The notes under the pieces: model-generated
Told to the model about the DNA's origin: nothing
Seen by the model: only the letters and a program-made list of their open reading frames with translations
The model's database searches: none
DNA from: DTBU01 sp964568845
GTDB lineage: Archaea; Thermoproteota; CALKCG01; B24
Assembly (NCBI GenBank): GCA_964568845.1
Contig: CAZMSC010000004.1
Location: 22,544 to 86,543 of the forward strand
DNA: 64,000 bases
Reading direction: 5' to 3'
Shown: piece after piece, positions 43,158-51,692 of the stretch
Layout of the letters: every line of letters begins with the position of its first letter
How positions within the stretch are numbered: position 1 is the first letter of the stretch
Position numbers and translations under genes: made by a program

Positions 43158-43691
43158 CTACTCTATTTTAAGTTTCTCCCCCTTTATAGTATGCCCAACC
43201 TTTTTAAGCCGTACTTCAAGAACGCCATTCTTATAGGTTGCTTTGGAAGACTTGGGATCTATAGCGCTTGGAAGTTCAAGTTCCTTACGATACCGTCTCC
43301 CAGGAGCATCTACACTTATCGTTAGAGACGTCTCCGTAGCATTGATCTCTATCTGTTCTTTCTCAACCCCTGGAAGCTCAGCTACAATGACTATTTCATC
43401 GTCTTTCTCTATTACGTCAACTAGAGGCTCGATTTCAGGTTTTACTTCAGGACCGTATCTACCTGGAAAAACGTTACCAAACTCCCTTATCACGGGTTTC
43501 CCGTCAGGGCCTATACGGATTGAAAAACCGTAAGTGTATACTTTAGATTCACCAGGCTCCATTCTCTCAGGCTCAAATCTAAAACTTCTACGTATGATAT
43601 CCTCTATCATCCTGTTCATACGCTCGAATTCTTCATAGATATCGAACCACCAATCTCTTCTACGTCTTGACCATCGCTCTTCATCACCCAT
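43158..43691 (-). CDS. hsp20: Small heat shock protein Hsp20
   Basis: ATP-independent chaperone. 177 residues: a basic, aromatic N-terminal arm (WSRRRRDWWFDIYEEFERM), an alpha-crystallin domain (LVDVIEKDDEIVIVAELPGVEKEQIEIN in pieces) ending NGVLEVRLKK. No clear C-terminal I-x-I tail. ATG preceded by GAGGTGTC; a TATA-like AGTTTATAG lies at about 43728-43737 on this strand, so it may have its own promoter. It is inserted between uL30 and uL15, which are normally adjacent. Confidence 0.93.
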   Translation of the reverse strand: MGDEERWSRRRRDWWFDIYEEFERMNRMIEDIIRRSFRFEPERMEPGESKVYTYGFSIRIGPDGKPVIREFGNVFPGRYGPEVKPEIEPLVDVIEKDDEIVIVAELPGVEKEQIEINATETSLTISVDAPGRRYRKELELPSAIDPKSSKATYKNGVLEVRLKKVGHTIKGEKLKIE

Positions 43692-43746
43692 AATGACACC
43701 TCTGAAACATATAGAAGAGAACTCAGCTATAAACTTAGTTCTAAAC

Positions 43747-44202
43747 TTATAACATTTTCTCTATTAGAGATGCTATATTTGAACCCCAGTCGCCAAAACT
43801 ACCTTCAGGATACGGTTTTTTAATCGACTTGTAACCTTTACTAGGGGGATTTAAACGAAACACTTTTTTAAGTCGTGGAATTTCTTTGAAAGAAACCTTA
43901 CCTTTGTATAAGGCTTCAGCAAGCTCATCTATCGAGCTAAACCCTAGAAGCTTAACATTGTTTTCGTTAAGTCTACCCATTCCCTCTATTTCACCCCTCT
44001 TCTTTAAGAGTTCTTTCAGCGTTTTCAAGTCTATGATACCGTAAGCTACACAATGCCTCACCTTGTTTATCATGCTTATATAGGGTTCAACATCCGGTAA
44101 CACTACGCAGTGGTTGGGTTTTCTCAGATTTAATCTTTTGAGAGTTTCAGCAAAGTCTTTTCTAATATTCACAGTTCCCCTGATCCTGATGACCGCTATC
44201 AA
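43747..44202 (-). CDS. rpmD: Ribosomal protein uL30
   Basis: Archaeal long form, 151 residues: IAVIRIRGTVNIRKDFAETLKRLNL, LRKPNHCVVLPD, and the C-terminal half FRLNPPSKGYKSIKKPYPEGSFGDWG (in pieces). TTG start 15 bases after uS5. Confidence 0.95.
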   Translation of the reverse strand: MIAVIRIRGTVNIRKDFAETLKRLNLRKPNHCVVLPDVEPYISMINKVRHCVAYGIIDLKTLKELLKKRGEIEGMGRLNENNVKLLGFSSIDELAEALYKGKVSFKEIPRLKKVFRLNPPSKGYKSIKKPYPEGSFGDWGSNIASLIEKML

Positions 44203-44216
44203 CGTCTAAAACCTCC

Positions 44217-44858
44217 TTAACGTTTTTGCAGAGCCAACTCGTACGTGCTTTTGAGAGCGTTGAAGGTAGCTTTTACTAGAGAAGAATGCGTTCTAGTAGA
44301 GCCGGATGCTCTAACCCAACAGTCTTTTACACCAGCCAATTTCAATAGAACTCTGGTGATGTCGCCAGCCACCAATCCCAAACCTTTAGGAGCAGGCAGA
44401 AGAATTACTGAAACTCCTCCACATCTACCTTCAACTTTAAACGGCAGAGAATGAGGAAGATCGCAATCACACTCCCATGAGCCACATCCACGTCTAACAA
44501 TTGTCATGTTTAATTTAGCATCTTTGATAGCCTTTTGGAAAGCTGTTCTCCACTGGGTGGCTTTCCCAAAACCTACACCTAGATGACCGTTCATATCTCC
44601 AGATGCCACTATTACTCTAAATCTTGATCGTTCACCAGCATCTGTCTGCTTCTGGACAAAAGCCGTATCTAAAACCTCATTGGTTAGATTTGGAAGGAGA
44701 ATATCTACTATCTCAGATTCTCTAATCTTGTAACCGTTTTTAAAAATCTCTTCAATAGAAGTTATTTTTCCCTCTAGCACAAACCTACCTAGAGTGGTTT
44801 TAGGAACCCAACCTTCTGGAGCACTCTTATCGTATACATTAGTACCAGTTTCAGTCAA
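44217..44858 (-). CDS. rpsE: Ribosomal protein uS5
   Basis: Small-subunit protein: dsRBD-like AGERSRFRVIVASGDMNGHLGVGFGKATQWRTAF (in pieces), the archaeal cysteine insertion RRGCGSWECDCDLPHSLPF, and APKGLGLVAGDITRVLLKLAGVKD. 213 residues, TTG start with GGGAGGG upstream. Confidence 0.96.
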   Translation of the reverse strand: MTETGTNVYDKSAPEGWVPKTTLGRFVLEGKITSIEEIFKNGYKIRESEIVDILLPNLTNEVLDTAFVQKQTDAGERSRFRVIVASGDMNGHLGVGFGKATQWRTAFQKAIKDAKLNMTIVRRGCGSWECDCDLPHSLPFKVEGRCGGVSVILLPAPKGLGLVAGDITRVLLKLAGVKDCWVRASGSTRTHSSLVKATFNALKSTYELALQKR

Positions 44859-44860
44859 GT

Positions 44861-45454
44861 TTAAGCCCTCCCATAAGTCCTTAGAATTTTATCTCTAACT
44901 TCATTGAAGTGATCTACAATTGATTCAACGTCCAAACCTTTCTTAAGATAGTTTGAAAATACTTTCTTATAAAGCTCTGGCCCCTCAGTTTTAAGCTTAC
45001 TAGCGTATTCTGCAATGTGTTTCCCACAAATCCTATCGATGTTTGGAAGTATCTCTTCTCCATGTGGAATTTCAAGTCCTGCATCTAAAGCACCTTTAAG
45101 AGTTGCTAAAATACGGCCTCCTCTGGTGGGTTTAAAAACACCAGAATCTAGTACAGCCTTATTTACACCGATTTTCATACATTTTAGACCAGCCAGTAGA
45201 CCAGTTAGATACGCGATGGGGGAGTTATTCCCATGGCCAAGCCAACCGAAGTCCCTTATAACTTCTTTGCTGTGAGCGGATGCAAGAACTATATCGCCTT
45301 CAACTGTAGCTTCAACAACTTGAACTATGATATTTTTCGACGTCCTCCTGACTACAAGCCTAGGTAAACCAGATAGTAGAAGTCTTTTTCTACGTCTATA
45401 GTCTGTCTTAAATTGAAGCCTTCTTTTTAAAGGGAATTTACGCAGTTTACTCAT
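44861..45454 (-). CDS. rplR: Ribosomal protein uL18
   Basis: 5S rRNA-binding protein, archaeal form of 197 residues: KTDYRRRKRLLLSGLPRLVVRRTSKNIIVQ (in pieces), AYLTGLLAGLKCMKIGVNKAVLDSG, PHGEEILPNIDRICGKHIAEYA. ATG at 45454, overlapping eL19's end by 4 bases. Confidence 0.96.
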   Translation of the reverse strand: MSKLRKFPLKRRLQFKTDYRRRKRLLLSGLPRLVVRRTSKNIIVQVVEATVEGDIVLASAHSKEVIRDFGWLGHGNNSPIAYLTGLLAGLKCMKIGVNKAVLDSGVFKPTRGGRILATLKGALDAGLEIPHGEEILPNIDRICGKHIAEYASKLKTEGPELYKKVFSNYLKKGLDVESIVDHFNEVRDKILRTYGRA

Positions 45455-45894
45455 TTAAATCTCCTTCTAGCCAAGTTGTTAATCTCTATATAACGTTTTA
45501 AAGACGCTATGCTATTGAAAGACCCACCTTTAGCCTTAAGATAGAGTTCCCTATAAACCCGCCTAGTTATTATCCTCCTATCTCTTAAGTACTTGAGAAA
45601 TCTCCGTAAAGCTCTTATTTTAGTGGGCCAGAAGTTTTCCAAGTTCAACCTTGCTTTGGAAGCCCCCCTTCGACTACCAGGGCCTCTACGTTTACCCCTA
45701 CGTGCTCTAGCTCTGACACGACTTGTACCCTTTTCAGGTCTTTTGGATATTATACCACGTTCTATAAGACTTTTAATATCTTCCCTTGTTAAAGCGGACG
45801 TTACTTCCTCCGACTTTGATTGATCTATCCAAACCCTATTGACTCCGACTCCGAGTATTTCAGCAGCCATTCTCCTTTGAACGCTCACATTCAT
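45451..45894 (-). CDS. rpl19e: Ribosomal protein eL19
   Basis: Long basic helical protein, 147 residues: RRMAAEILGVGVNRVWID, KSLIERGIISKRPEKGTSRVRARARRGKRRGPGSRRG (in pieces) and WPTKIRALRRFLKYLRD. ATG start; three bases after eL32. Confidence 0.96.
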   Translation of the reverse strand: MNVSVQRRMAAEILGVGVNRVWIDQSKSEEVTSALTREDIKSLIERGIISKRPEKGTSRVRARARRGKRRGPGSRRGASKARLNLENFWPTKIRALRRFLKYLRDRRIITRRVYRELYLKAKGGSFNSIASLKRYIEINNLARRRFK

Positions 45895-45897
45895 CGT

Positions 45898-46377
45898 TTA
45901 ACCTCCAGTAGACGGGTTTAATACTCGTATATGCAATTCCTTTGCCTTCTCCAATATTTTGAGCCTTTTCTTTCTACCAACTGTATGAGCTATACGTGCA
46001 GCTTGAGTAGCCGGATTCAAATTATCAAGGTCCTCCGGGTTATAAACAATTATTTCCTTAAAACCCGAAGGATGCAATTTACGGACTGCCCTAGGTGTAC
46101 CATAACCAGATTTAACTTTAGCAGGCCAACCTTTGACCTCAAGCCTCATCTTATTTGAATGACTCATCGGAGCTCTCCAATTCTCCTTAACCCTAACAAG
46201 TCTCCAACTTTCGCATCTTACGAAGTCAGGTCTATTGGCGTCGAGCTTAGCCTTAAATTTTAAAAGCTTTATTATATCGGCAGAAAGTTTAGGTTTAATC
46301 TTTACCAATGTTTCCTCGGTTTTCTCAGGAACTGCCTTCTCAGATGACTTTTCTAACGCTTTATCTTCAGAGGTCAC
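45898..46377 (-). CDS. rpl32e: Ribosomal protein eL32
   Basis: 159 residues. A lysine/glutamate-rich N-terminal extension (about 50 residues) precedes the family core: RPDFVRCESWRLVRVKENWRAPM, KVKSGYGTPRAVRKLHPSGFKE (in pieces) and NPATQAARIAHTVGRKKRLKI. GTG start overlapping uL6's stop by 4 bases. Confidence 0.95.
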   Translation of the reverse strand: MTSEDKALEKSSEKAVPEKTEETLVKIKPKLSADIIKLLKFKAKLDANRPDFVRCESWRLVRVKENWRAPMSHSNKMRLEVKGWPAKVKSGYGTPRAVRKLHPSGFKEIIVYNPEDLDNLNPATQAARIAHTVGRKKRLKILEKAKELHIRVLNPSTGG

Positions 46378-46913
46378 ATCCCCACCCCCCTGTGGTATAT
46401 GAAGATTCCATCTAGGAAGATTCTAGGGTCCCTACTAGCAACTCTAGTAGCGTTCTCTATATTAGCTGCCGTTTGTCCCACTTCTTCAATATCTATTCCT
46501 CTGACCACCACATCATCCTGCTCGATTGTAACCTTTACGTTTCCGAGTATTTTCGCATATCTTGGTGCACGTTCACCTATGAAGTTTTCAATGATCACGT
46601 AGTTACCTTTAACCTTAACATTCATCGGAAAATGTGCATATACTATTTTTAAACGATATGTAAAGCCTTTTGTAACACCTATTACCATGTTGTTTATATG
46701 AGCAGCTACAGTACCTACTAGGGCTTGTTTATTCCTTCTAGGCTTTCCGACAATTTCAATGACTACCTTATCACCGTTATTCCTGATGATGAGCTGGCCC
46801 ACGGTATGAGAAAAATCTTTACAAAGCTCACCCAGCGGTCCTTTAACCTTAACCTTTAAACCATCTATTTCAACGCGGACACCATCAGGAATTTCAACGA
46901 TTCTAGAACTCAA
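46374..46913 (-). CDS. rplF: Ribosomal protein uL6
   Basis: Two-domain large-subunit protein, 179 residues. Features: VEIDGLKVKVKGPLGEL, TVAAHINNMVIGVTKGFTYRLKIVYAHFP (in pieces), VTIEQDDVVVRGIDIEEVGQTAANIE. TTG start. Confidence 0.96.
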   Translation of the reverse strand: MSSRIVEIPDGVRVEIDGLKVKVKGPLGELCKDFSHTVGQLIIRNNGDKVVIEIVGKPRRNKQALVGTVAAHINNMVIGVTKGFTYRLKIVYAHFPMNVKVKGNYVIIENFIGERAPRYAKILGNVKVTIEQDDVVVRGIDIEEVGQTAANIENATRVASRDPRIFLDGIFIYHRGVGM

Positions 46914-46931
46914 GGTTTTGCACCTCCAGGC

Positions 46932-47324
46932 TTAGTAGACGTAAGCTAGAAGTTTTCCACCCAAGTGTTTGGTCTCAGCTTCTTTATGGGACATTACTCC
47001 TAAAGGTGTTGAAAGGATTAAAATTCCTATGTTTCGAGAGGGAAGGAACATCCGTTTATATTCATCAAGTTCTTTAAATCTGACAGAAAACCTAGGCTTA
47101 ATAGCTTTACACATATTTATGTTACCTAGAAGCTGTACTCTGAATTTACCTCCTCTACCATCATCTATAAGTTCAAATTCACCTATATAGCTGTGGATTT
47201 GCATAACTCTTAAGACATTCCCTATTAGTTTAGAGGCAGGGTAAACTATACATTCTCTTTCATGCCTAGTTTCATTGTTAGCGATTATTGCAAGAGCATT
47301 TGCAAGAGTATCATTCATAACCAT
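46932..47324 (-). CDS. rpsH: Ribosomal protein uS8
   Basis: Primary 16S-binding protein: MNDTLANALAIIANNE, SKLIGNVLRVMQIHSYIGEFE, and the C-terminal ILILSTPLGVMSHKEAE. Three possible in-frame starts (TTG 47330, ATG 47324, ATG 47318); I chose 47324, 8 bases after GAGGGG, which gives the usual archaeal 130 residues. Confidence 0.95.
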   Translation of the reverse strand: MVMNDTLANALAIIANNETRHERECIVYPASKLIGNVLRVMQIHSYIGEFELIDDGRGGKFRVQLLGNINMCKAIKPRFSVRFKELDEYKRMFLPSRNIGILILSTPLGVMSHKEAETKHLGGKLLAYVY

Positions 47325-47336
47325 AACCAATCCCCT

Positions 47337-47501
47337 CTAATTGTATTTCTTAAAACCAAGCTTTGGAGCTACTTCTCTAAAGCATTGACGGCATAATGTG
47401 AGCCCATACTGCTGAATAACTGGGCCATATGAGCCGCATCTAGAGCAGGGTTTAGAACCTTTACCAAACTTACGTTCCTTCTTAGGCTTCTGTTTAGCCA
47501 T
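47337..47501 (-). CDS. rpsN: Ribosomal protein uS14 (zinc form)
   Basis: A 54-residue protein. It begins MAKQKPKKERKFGKGSKP, has zinc ligands CSRC and CRQC twenty residues later, and ends FREVAPKLGFKKYN, as in archaeal uS14. The ATG shares one base with the uL5 stop (TAATG). Confidence 0.96.
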   Translation of the reverse strand: MAKQKPKKERKFGKGSKPCSRCGSYGPVIQQYGLTLCRQCFREVAPKLGFKKYN

Positions 47502-48016
47502 TAAACTACCTCCACGCTCAATACTTCTTTAACGAATGCTATTGATTCCTCTTTTGTTAACCTATGATTCTTTCCAACTTTGCTACGTTTCCACCTTCTT
47601 CTAGCTACTCTATAACCTGGTCTTTCAACGTTTACGCAAACATCCATACCTATTATACCTAACGCAGGGTCGTACGTCGTAGTAGGTAAGTCTAAATGGC
47701 TTTTTATACCTATTGAAAAGTTTCCATGCTCGCTAAAGCTACTAGCAGGTATTTTATGGTTGACCGCTTCGAGAACCCTTTTGAGAAAGCCCATAGCTTT
47801 ACTCCCCCTTAAAGTTACTTTAGCAGCTATAGGCTCACCCTTATGTATGTTAAAATCCCGTATTGTTCTTTTCGCTCTACATACACATGGCTTTACACCA
47901 GTTATGATTTCGAGGATCTTTAAAGCCTTTTCCAATGGTTCACCACTCTTACCGACACAGGTATTTATGGTAATTTTGGTTATCTTGGGTTTAAGCATGG
48001 GATTCATACGACTCAA
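47501..48016 (-). CDS. rplE: Ribosomal protein uL5
   Basis: 5S rRNA-associated protein: NPMLKPKITKITINTCVGKSGEPLEKALKILE (in pieces), FNIHKGEPIAAKVTLRGSKA, GIIGMDVCVNVERPGYRVARRR. I chose TTG at 48016, 8 bases after GGAGGT that spans the eS4 stop; ATG at 48007 is the alternative. 171 residues. Confidence 0.94.
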   Translation of the reverse strand: MSRMNPMLKPKITKITINTCVGKSGEPLEKALKILEIITGVKPCVCRAKRTIRDFNIHKGEPIAAKVTLRGSKAMGFLKRVLEAVNHKIPASSFSEHGNFSIGIKSHLDLPTTTYDPALGIIGMDVCVNVERPGYRVARRRWKRSKVGKNHRLTKEESIAFVKEVLSVEVV

Positions 48017-48021
48017 GATTT

Positions 48022-48771
48022 TCAACCTCCGGGTAGGGATAGGCATGGCTTCCCATATCCAACTGGGAAAACATAGTCGAGGATTGTGGAGACATTTGAG
48101 CCATCTTCAACTTCTATAACAGCAGAAGCCTTAGAAGTTAGTGAGCCCGGTACCACTTCAATGAGCCTACCCCACTTGCCAATATTACGACCGCCAGTAA
48201 TAAGAACGCATACACCTTTTTCAAGTTTAAAATGATCTAGGATAAGCGGTTTGCTGACAGCCATTTTTAAAGTATCATGAAGTTTATACACATCCTCAGC
48301 GGGGTTTTTCGGATCTGAAACCAGTATTATCAGGTTATAACCATCATGCATATTAAGTTGAATGTGTCCACCCTTTATGGTAGATTTACCTACTATTTTC
48401 CGAAGTTTAAATTGCGCCTCTTCGGGTGGAATCGGATGTGGAATTAACCCTTTACTTGAGGGAAGTATACGGTAAGATTTATCGAATTTATCTACACATA
48501 CTACATCCATAAGCCCAACAGGAAAGCCATTATCGCAGACGGTTCTACCATCGACTTTAACGTATCCTTTACTCAGAATAAACTTAACTTCTTTAGCTTT
48601 GTGAGCTAGACCAAGGTAATCCCTTACGAGGACTTGAAGAGGTATACAGTTATCTATCGCATGGGGCCCTGGGCTGGGTTTTATAACCCATTTAAAGGTC
48701 TTTCTAGGTATATTCCATAATTTCGGCGCCGCCAGCCGTTTTAGATGTTTTGACCCACTGATCTTCCCCAA
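48022..48771 (-). CDS. rps4e: Ribosomal protein eS4
   Basis: 249 residues with an S4 domain and a C-terminal KOW-like domain: HLKRLAAPKLWNIPRKTFKWVIKPSPGPH (in pieces), KEVKFILSKGYVKVDGRTVCDNGFPVGLMDV (in pieces), and VLITGGRNIGKWGRLIEV. TTG start. Confidence 0.96.
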   Translation of the reverse strand: MGKISGSKHLKRLAAPKLWNIPRKTFKWVIKPSPGPHAIDNCIPLQVLVRDYLGLAHKAKEVKFILSKGYVKVDGRTVCDNGFPVGLMDVVCVDKFDKSYRILPSSKGLIPHPIPPEEAQFKLRKIVGKSTIKGGHIQLNMHDGYNLIILVSDPKNPAEDVYKLHDTLKMAVSKPLILDHFKLEKGVCVLITGGRNIGKWGRLIEVVPGSLTSKASAVIEVEDGSNVSTILDYVFPVGYGKPCLSLPGG

Positions 48772-48783
48772 GATAAAACACCT

Positions 48784-49167
48784 CTACGCTTTTACCACCT
48801 CAGGAGGCTGAGTCTTAATTTTTCGCTCCAATGCTTCAACCCTTTTCTTATCATCTAAGTTAAGCTTAGTTATAACCACTTTAGATGGATGTATAGGTAT
48901 GGGAACTTTTGAGCCGTCGACCTTCTCACGAGTAACACCCTCCACGTAGATGCGCATCTTCTCTCGATCTACAGATAAAACGGTACCTGAAAAGCCTTTG
49001 AAGTCTCCTCTGATGATTTTAACAGCATCGCCTTTACGTATTGGAAACGACCTACGCTTATACTTATTTTTAAGCTCGTCAGATAGATGGGCGGAAAGGA
49101 TCTTAACCATAACGTGTTTAGGAGCGTTAAAAAGCACACGTCTCTGTTTTTTAGGTTGTTTAGACAT
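48784..49167 (-). CDS. rplX: Ribosomal protein uL24
   Basis: KOW protein, 127 residues from ATG 49167 (TTG 49173 also possible): RVLFNAPKHVMVKILSAHLSDELK, RSFPIRKGDAVKIIRGDFKGFSGTVLSVDR (in pieces), IHPSKVVITKLNLDD. Confidence 0.95.
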   Translation of the reverse strand: MSKQPKKQRRVLFNAPKHVMVKILSAHLSDELKNKYKRRSFPIRKGDAVKIIRGDFKGFSGTVLSVDREKMRIYVEGVTREKVDGSKVPIPIHPSKVVITKLNLDDKKRVEALERKIKTQPPEVVKA

Positions 49168-49177
49168 AATCAACCCT

Positions 49178-49642
49178 CTACACGATCATGCCTGCTAATG
49201 CTGCAATCCTAGGCCATCTTTCAGCAGCTTCCATTGCGACAGAACCCCTTATTTCAGTACCCCGCAGATCACCTTCGGGCGTTAAGAGGACCGCTGCATT
49301 ATCTTCAAAGCATATCCAAGTTCCATCTGCTCTTCTATACGGCTTTTTCTGACGAACTATTACAGCATGCATGACTTGCCCCCTCAATTCAGCCATACCT
49401 CTTCTAACACTTACAACAACCATGTCGCCTACAGCTGCTGACGGTATTCGTTTAAGTCTACCCTTATGCCCTATTACTCCAATTAACTTTAGGAGCTTCG
49501 CTCCGGTGTTATCGGTACAATCTAAATGTGCACCTACAGGCAGACAACGTGGTATATGGGGCCTGTACTCTATAACCGCTACAGCTGATACAGCTCTGGT
49601 TTTAGGTCCACCCTTTGGAGGCCCTTTACGGGACATCTTCAT
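49178..49642 (-). CDS. rplN: Ribosomal protein uL14
   Basis: Large-subunit protein: LPVGAHLDCTDNTGAKLLKLIGV, RLKRIPSAAVGDMVVVSVRRG, RRADGTWICFEDNAAVLLTPEGDLRGTEIRG (in pieces). ATG at 49642 overlaps the uS17 stop; ATG two codons later fits the ribosome-binding distance equally well. 154 residues, with a short basic archaeal N-terminal tail. Confidence 0.96.
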   Translation of the reverse strand: MKMSRKGPPKGGPKTRAVSAVAVIEYRPHIPRCLPVGAHLDCTDNTGAKLLKLIGVIGHKGRLKRIPSAAVGDMVVVSVRRGMAELRGQVMHAVIVRQKKPYRRADGTWICFEDNAAVLLTPEGDLRGTEIRGSVAMEAAERWPRIAALAGMIV

Positions 49643-49941
49643 TCACCCTTCGATTTTTCAATGACTACAAAATGTATAGTCTTACTTAAAGGTCTACACT
49701 CAGCGATACGGACTTTATCACCTTCTTTAATTCTTAAACATGGTGGACAATGCGCAGGTATTCGGCTGAGCCTACGCTCATACCTACGATATTTGGGGAT
49801 ATAGTGGAAGTACTCTTTAACAACAATAACTGTGTTCTTGCCCTTAGCACTAGCAACTATCCCTTCAAAAACTTGACCTCTCGGATGCAAGAGTCCGTGG
49901 AAGGGGCAATTTTCATCTCCACAACTGACATCAGAAGACAT
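49639..49941 (-). CDS. rpsQ: Ribosomal protein uS17
   Basis: OB-fold protein, 100 residues from ATG 49941 (GAGGTG 7 bases upstream): CPFHGLLHPRGQVFEGIVAS, VVKEYFHYIPKYRRYERRLSRIPAHCPPC (in pieces), KEGDKVRIAECRPLSKTIHFVV. Four cysteine/histidine residues in the N-terminal part resemble the usual archaeal CgdenCPfHG motif. Confidence 0.95.
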   Translation of the reverse strand: MSSDVSCGDENCPFHGLLHPRGQVFEGIVASAKGKNTVIVVKEYFHYIPKYRRYERRLSRIPAHCPPCLRIKEGDKVRIAECRPLSKTIHFVVIEKSKGE

Positions 49942-49946
49942 CAAGG

Positions 49947-50216
49947 TCACCTCTTAAGTCTGTCTTCAGGTCTTCCCACGAGTTTTACACCATCTAGCTC
50001 AACTTCAACACCGTCTTTAAGCGTAAATACGAATATGCAGACGGCTTTCGGAATAGCTTTAATGCATTGTCTGGACTTGACATATATCATGTTTCTGGTT
50101 TCATCTACAACTTCACCTTCTATACTCTCGTACGATTTACACGGTGATCTAACAACATGAACTCTAAGACCTATAAGTTCATGCTTCAATAGGTTTAAGG
50201 GAGTAATCAAGCTCAT
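49947..50216 (-). CDS. rnp1: RNase P protein component 1 (Rpp29/Pop4)
   Basis: Archaeal RNase P subunit, 89 residues, Sm-like fold: NLLKHELIGLRVHVVRSPCKSY, GEVVDETRNMIYVKS, KDGVEVELDGVKLVGRPEDRLKR. ATG start; its stop side overlaps the uS17 region and its start overlaps uL29's stop by 4 bases. This position in the ribosomal operon is the archaeal norm. Confidence 0.93.
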   Translation of the reverse strand: MSLITPLNLLKHELIGLRVHVVRSPCKSYESIEGEVVDETRNMIYVKSRQCIKAIPKAVCIFVFTLKDGVEVELDGVKLVGRPEDRLKR

Positions 50217-50437
50217 TTAGACACCGCCTTACGAAGCTTAAGCTCTTCTTCCCTTTGAACTGTGAGAATACGGGCAATAGTACGTTTTATCTCTCTCACT
50301 CTAGAATGATTTTCAACCGTCCCACCAGCTTTAATAACGGCGTTAAGTTTTATCAGCTCGATCTTGAGCTCAATAAGACGGCGAGCTCTATCTTCAGAAC
50401 TCATCGATCTTATTTCACTTATTCTAAGAATTGGCAT
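50213..50437 (-). CDS. rpmC: Ribosomal protein uL29
   Basis: Two-helix protein, 74 residues: ILRISEIRSMSSEDRARRLIELKIELIKL (in pieces) and VREIKRTIARILTVQREEEL. ATG shares a base with the uS3 TGA (TGATG). SUI1, which often follows uL29 in archaea, is absent. Confidence 0.95.
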   Translation of the reverse strand: MPILRISEIRSMSSEDRARRLIELKIELIKLNAVIKAGGTVENHSRVREIKRTIARILTVQREEELKLRKAVSK

Positions 50438-51090
50438 CAACCACCACTCTCTTCTTTAGGCTCTTCACCTTCTTCAAATTCAACCTTTTGAGCTAAATCT
50501 TTAATCGTAATTTTATCTGGAAACTCTACTCCAGGCGGTAGGATTGTGACTTTTATTCCGAATATTCCAGGTTTAAGTAGTAGGGAATATACGGCTGATT
50601 TCACATGTTTCATAGTCGGGTCTCCAGATTTGGGGAGATATCCTACCTTATACTTCTCATATCTAGCCCTTTCAGATGTAAGCTTACCGCTTATTTTAAC
50701 TTCAGCACCCAATGCCCCTGCTTTCATAATGCGTTCTAAAGCCCAGAATGAGGCTCTGCGGAAGTGTATACCCTTCTGCATGGCTAATGCTATTCTACTA
50801 GCCATTATATATGGGTTGAGCTCAGGAACTGGTATGTCTGCTACAGCTATCTGAGGATTATAAACGTTAAATTTGTCCTGAAGCTCTTTACTCAAGGCTT
50901 TAATTATCTCTCCGCCTCTACCTATGACGAGACCAGGTCTCAATGCGAAAATTGTGATTCTAGTTCCTAGAGGTGTTTTAGAGACTTCAGCACCACCATA
51001 TCCTGCGTCTTTCAAATGCTCCATTAGAAATTCATCTAGCCTAAATCTATCTATATACTGCTTTACGAAGTGTTTTCTAATCGCAGACAT
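50437..51090 (-). CDS. rpsC: Ribosomal protein uS3
   Basis: Small-subunit protein at the mRNA entry: KH domain ALRPGLVIGRGGEIIKALSKEL, EVKISGKLTSERARYEKYKVGYLPKSGDP (in pieces) and an acidic C-terminal tail. 217 residues, ATG at 51090. It has its own promoter region at 51091-51192, unlike in most archaea where uL22 and uS3 are contiguous. Confidence 0.96.
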   Translation of the reverse strand: MSAIRKHFVKQYIDRFRLDEFLMEHLKDAGYGGAEVSKTPLGTRITIFALRPGLVIGRGGEIIKALSKELQDKFNVYNPQIAVADIPVPELNPYIMASRIALAMQKGIHFRRASFWALERIMKAGALGAEVKISGKLTSERARYEKYKVGYLPKSGDPTMKHVKSAVYSLLLKPGIFGIKVTILPPGVEFPDKITIKDLAQKVEFEEGEEPKEESGG

Positions 51091-51192
51091 CTACAGCACC
51101 GAGTAATCTTAACCGTTATTAAGACTGGCTAATCTAAGATTAGATGGCTTATTAATAAGGTTTACGAAAAATTGCCGAACTGAAGTAATGGT
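51091..51192 (-). promoter_or_regulatory. uS3 promoter with a 15-base palindrome
   Basis: Minus-strand TATA-like TTATTAATAA at 51149-51158 predicts a start near 51125. Between them, 51129-51143 is CTAATCTAAGATTAG, a perfect inverted repeat around one central base. Position between TATA and start fits an operator. Confidence 0.5.
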
Positions 51193-51654
51193 TTAAAATT
51201 CTGCTAGAGCTATTTCAATATGGGTTAGAACTCTAAAGTTGGGAGTTGCACGGGCGAAGGCTCTAGGAGTATAGCGTTTTAATACGGTACCCTTTTGAGC
51301 AGCCGCATGTATGACTTTGAGTTTATCGACACTCAGCCCCTTGTATTCAGCATTGGCTTCAGCATTCTCTAAAACCCTGAGGATGGCCCTACAGGCTTTA
51401 ACAGGGTATCTACCTGCATACCATTTTTGCAAATCTCTCCTATGTGAAACCTTTTTCTTATGACGTCGATAAGGGATGCTTCTTTTGAGATTAATCACAT
51501 CTTCCAGAAGACGTCTCGCATTGTCTAGGGATAATCCTCTTATTGCCCTACAAACTTCTACCGCGGCTTTATAAGAAATCCTCAAATCTCTACCGGAGGC
51601 TAGGACTGTTTTTTCAGGATCTAGGTTTTTCACCGAATAGCTCCAGCTCGGCAT
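51193..51654 (-). CDS. rplV: Ribosomal protein uL22
   Basis: Large-subunit tunnel protein: WSYSVKNLDPEKTVLASGRDLRISYKAAVEVC (in pieces), RAFARATPNFRVLTHIEIAL. ATG at 51654 gives the usual M-P-x-W-x-YS N-terminus (153 residues); a TTG four codons up is possible. An inverted repeat AACCCATAATTGGGTT (51666-51681) lies just upstream. Confidence 0.94.
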   Translation of the reverse strand: MPSWSYSVKNLDPEKTVLASGRDLRISYKAAVEVCRAIRGLSLDNARRLLEDVINLKRSIPYRRHKKKVSHRRDLQKWYAGRYPVKACRAILRVLENAEANAEYKGLSVDKLKVIHAAAQKGTVLKRYTPRAFARATPNFRVLTHIEIALAEF

Positions 51655-51692
51655 AGCCTCTATCAACCCATAATTGGGTTAGTATCAAACCT

